DNA of 64,000 bases from Pseudonocardia autotrophica (lineage in GTDB: Bacteria; Actinomycetota; Actinomycetes; Mycobacteriales; Pseudonocardiaceae), in NCBI RefSeq assembly GCF_000717175.1, contig NZ_JNYD01000001.1:434001-498000 (forward strand). Direction: 5' to 3'. Under the pieces are notes generated by a model. The model saw only the letters and a program-made list of their open reading frames with translations. It made no database searches and was not told the origin of the DNA. The first letter of the stretch is position 1, and each line of letters begins with the position of its first letter. Of this stretch, positions 62,570 through 64,000 are shown piece by piece. Both the position numbers and the translations under genes were made by a program.

Positions 62570-64000
62570 ATGACCGCCACCTCCGCCCCCACGCTCACCG
62601 ACCGCCTGCCCACCGGCGACGACCCGGACGCCCTGGTCGAGGTGTTCGCGGACTGGGCCTTCGAGGAGCGGGGCCTCTCGCTCTACCCCGCCCAGGAGGA
62701 GGCGCTGCTGGAGATCGCGACCGGCGGCAACGTCATCCTCTCCACCCCCACCGGGTCCGGGAAGTCGCTCGTCGCGATCGCCGCGCACGCCGCCGCGCTC
62801 TCCCGCGGCGCCCGCACCTTCTACACCGCGCCGATCAAGGCGCTGGTCAGCGAGAAGTTCTTCGACCTCATCGAGGTGTTCGGCGCCGACAAGGTCGGCA
62901 TGCTGACGGGCGACGCCGCCGTCAACGAGGGCGCGGAGATCATCTGCTGCACCGCCGAGATCCTGGCGAACATCGCGCTGCGCCAGGGCGCGCAGGCGGA
63001 CGTCGGCTCGGTCGTGATGGACGAGTTCCACTTCTACGCCGACCCGGACCGCGGCTGGGCCTGGCAGGTGCCGCTGGTCGAGCTGCCCCAGGCGCAGTTC
63101 CTGCTGATGAGCGCCACGCTGGGCGACACGTCGTTCTTCCGGGACGACCTCACCCGCCGCACCGGCCGGGCCACCCGCGAGATCACCTCGGTCGAGCGGC
63201 CCGTGCCGCTGCACTACCGGTACGTCCTCACCCCGCTGCACGAGACGATCACCGAGCTGCTCGAGACGCACGAGGCGCCGGTCTACGTCGTGCACTTCAC
63301 CCAGCAGTCGGCCGTCGAGCGGGCGCAGGCGCTGATGAGCGTCAACGTCACCTCGAAGGAGGAGAAGGCGGCGATCGCCGAGCTGATCGGCGACTTCCGC
63401 TTCACCGCCGGGTTCGGCAAGACGCTGTCCCGGCTCGTCCGGCACGGGATCGGCGTGCACCACGCCGGCATGCTCCCCCGCTACCGGCGGCTCGTGGAGA
63501 CGCTCGCCCAGGCCGGCCTGCTCAAGGTCATCTGCGGCACGGACACCCTCGGCGTCGGGATCAACGTGCCGATCCGGACGGTGCTGTTCACCGGCCTGTC
63601 GAAGTACGACGGCCGGCGCACCCGCCCGCTCAAGGCGCGCGAGTTCCACCAGATCGCCGGGCGGGCCGGCCGGGCGGGCTACGACACCGTCGGCACGGTC
63701 GTCGCCGAGGCGCCCGAGCACGAGATCGAGAACCACAAGGCGCTGCAGAAGGCGGGCGACGACCCGAAGAAGCGCCGCCGGGTGGTGCGCAAGCAGCCGC
63801 CGGAGGGCTTCGTCGGCTGGTCGCAGACCTCCTACGAGAAGCTGCAGGCCGCCCAGCCCGAGCCACTGACCAGCCACTTCCACGTGTCGCACGCGATGCT
63901 GCTGAACGTGATCTCCCGGCCCGGGGACGCGTTCACCGCGATGCGGCACCTGCTCGAGGACAACCACGAGCCGCGCCCCCGGCAGCGCAAGCACATCCTG
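62570..64000 (+). CDS. DEAD/DEAH-box (Ski2-like) helicase, C-terminus cut by window edge
   Basis: The frame from ATG 62570 stays open to the right edge (477 codons), so the end is missing. It has Walker [10 protein letters not shown] (about residues 59-67), motif Ia [12 protein letters not shown], motif II DEFH in [15 protein letters not shown], motif III LMSATLG, and motifs IV-VI including [12 protein letters not shown] and [12 protein letters not shown]. The DEFH box and layout fit the actinobacterial helicase group often carrying a C-terminal DUF3516 domain. It would unwind RNA or DNA with ATP. The TGA of the membrane gene is about 40 bp upstream, and the start has no clear Shine-Dalgarno. 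Confidence 0.87.
   Translation, partial: MTATSAPTLTDRLPTGDDPDALVEVFADWAFEERGLSLYPAQEEALLEIATGGNVILSTPTGSGKSLVAIAAHAAALSRGARTFYTAPIKALVSEKFFDLIEVFGADKVGMLTGDAAVNEGAEIICCTAEILANIALRQGAQADVGSVVMDEFHFYADPDRGWAWQVPLVELPQAQFLLMSATLGDTSFFRDDLTRRTGRATREITSVERPVPLHYRYVLTPLHETITELLETHEAPVYVVHFTQQSAVERAQALMSVNVTSKEEKAAIAELIGDFRFTAGFGKTLSRLVRHGIGVHHAGMLPRYRRLVETLAQAGLLKVICGTDTLGVGINVPIRTVLFTGLSKYDGRRTRPLKAREFHQIAGRAGRAGYDTVGTVVAEAPEHEIENHKALQKAGDDPKKRRRVVRKQPPEGFVGWSQTSYEKLQAAQPEPLTSHFHVSHAMLLNVISRPGDAFTAMRHLLEDNHEPRPRQRKHIL

Overview
The window is about 64 kb of very GC-rich chromosome with dense genes, frequent GTG starts and many ATGA/GTGA gene overlaps. An F420-dependent glucose-6-phosphate dehydrogenase, a GarA-type FHA protein, a SigB/SigF-type sigma factor and a gcvH-garA-BFN-MerR-gcvP order like the M. 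tuberculosis Rv1826-Rv1832 region place it in the Actinobacteria. A Pseudonocardia-like member of the Pseudonocardiales is my best guess (inference). I found no rRNA, tRNA, CRISPR array or insertion sequence. Both edges cut through a gene: a membrane protein on the left and a helicase on the right.

Layout. 1-9 kb: partial membrane protein, a MarR repressor with a palindromic operator facing a double-DUF427 protein, a second MarR, pantothenate kinase, a winged-helix AlkZ-like protein, two CNNM/CBS transporters and a conserved actinobacterial protein. 9-16 kb: glycine cleavage (gcvP behind a tandem glycine riboswitch, gcvH) around garA, a BFN protein, a MerR regulator and a CDP-alcohol phosphatidyltransferase. 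16-22 kb: OsmC, an IlvX-like ThDP enzyme, a MEDS-STAS/MEDS-ATPase pair, a SARP/BTAD regulator and an RsbW-like ATPase. 22-34 kb: enoyl-CoA hydratase, fgd, a heterodimeric ABC exporter, acyl-CoA dehydrogenase, recQ, a nitronate monooxygenase and an acyl-CoA ligase. 33.7-36.8 kb: a Cys-motif coiled-coil protein whose upstream region carries a phased GTGTGC motif array, a second nitronate monooxygenase and a His-tailed small protein. 37-43 kb: a geranylgeranyl-reductase-like protein and an IclR/MFS/VanA/small protein/VanB aromatic-acid locus. 43-46 kb: small membrane proteins, a lone tyrosine recombinase and a flavohemoprotein. 46.4-52.1 kb: a six-gene, fully overlapping operon with a type III polyketide synthase, an ICMT-type methyltransferase, two FAD enzymes, a UbiA prenyltransferase and an NAD-dependent epimerase. 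52-64 kb: a HelD/HelR-type helicase, a sigma factor with a SigF-type promoter, topoisomerase IB, a GH65/phosphoglucomutase pair, a ligase-like/LytS-kinase-like fusion, a membrane protein behind a copper-type operator and the partial helicase.

Main points of interest. (1) The 59986-61683 protein joins an ATP-dependent DNA ligase fold that has lost its nucleotidyl-transfer lysine to a LytS-type histidine-kinase dimerisation domain with a degraded ATPase half. (2) The type III PKS/UbiA/reductase operon resembles phenolic-lipid loci but carries extra prenyl-modifying genes. (3) Two intergenic regions hold phased repeat arrays: GTGTGC at 35072-35178, and a 20-bp palindrome repeated exactly every 41 bp at 27654-27755. 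(4) Many genes appear leaderless, with a TANNNT -10 box 6-8 nt before the start codon; twice that box includes the stop codon of the previous gene.
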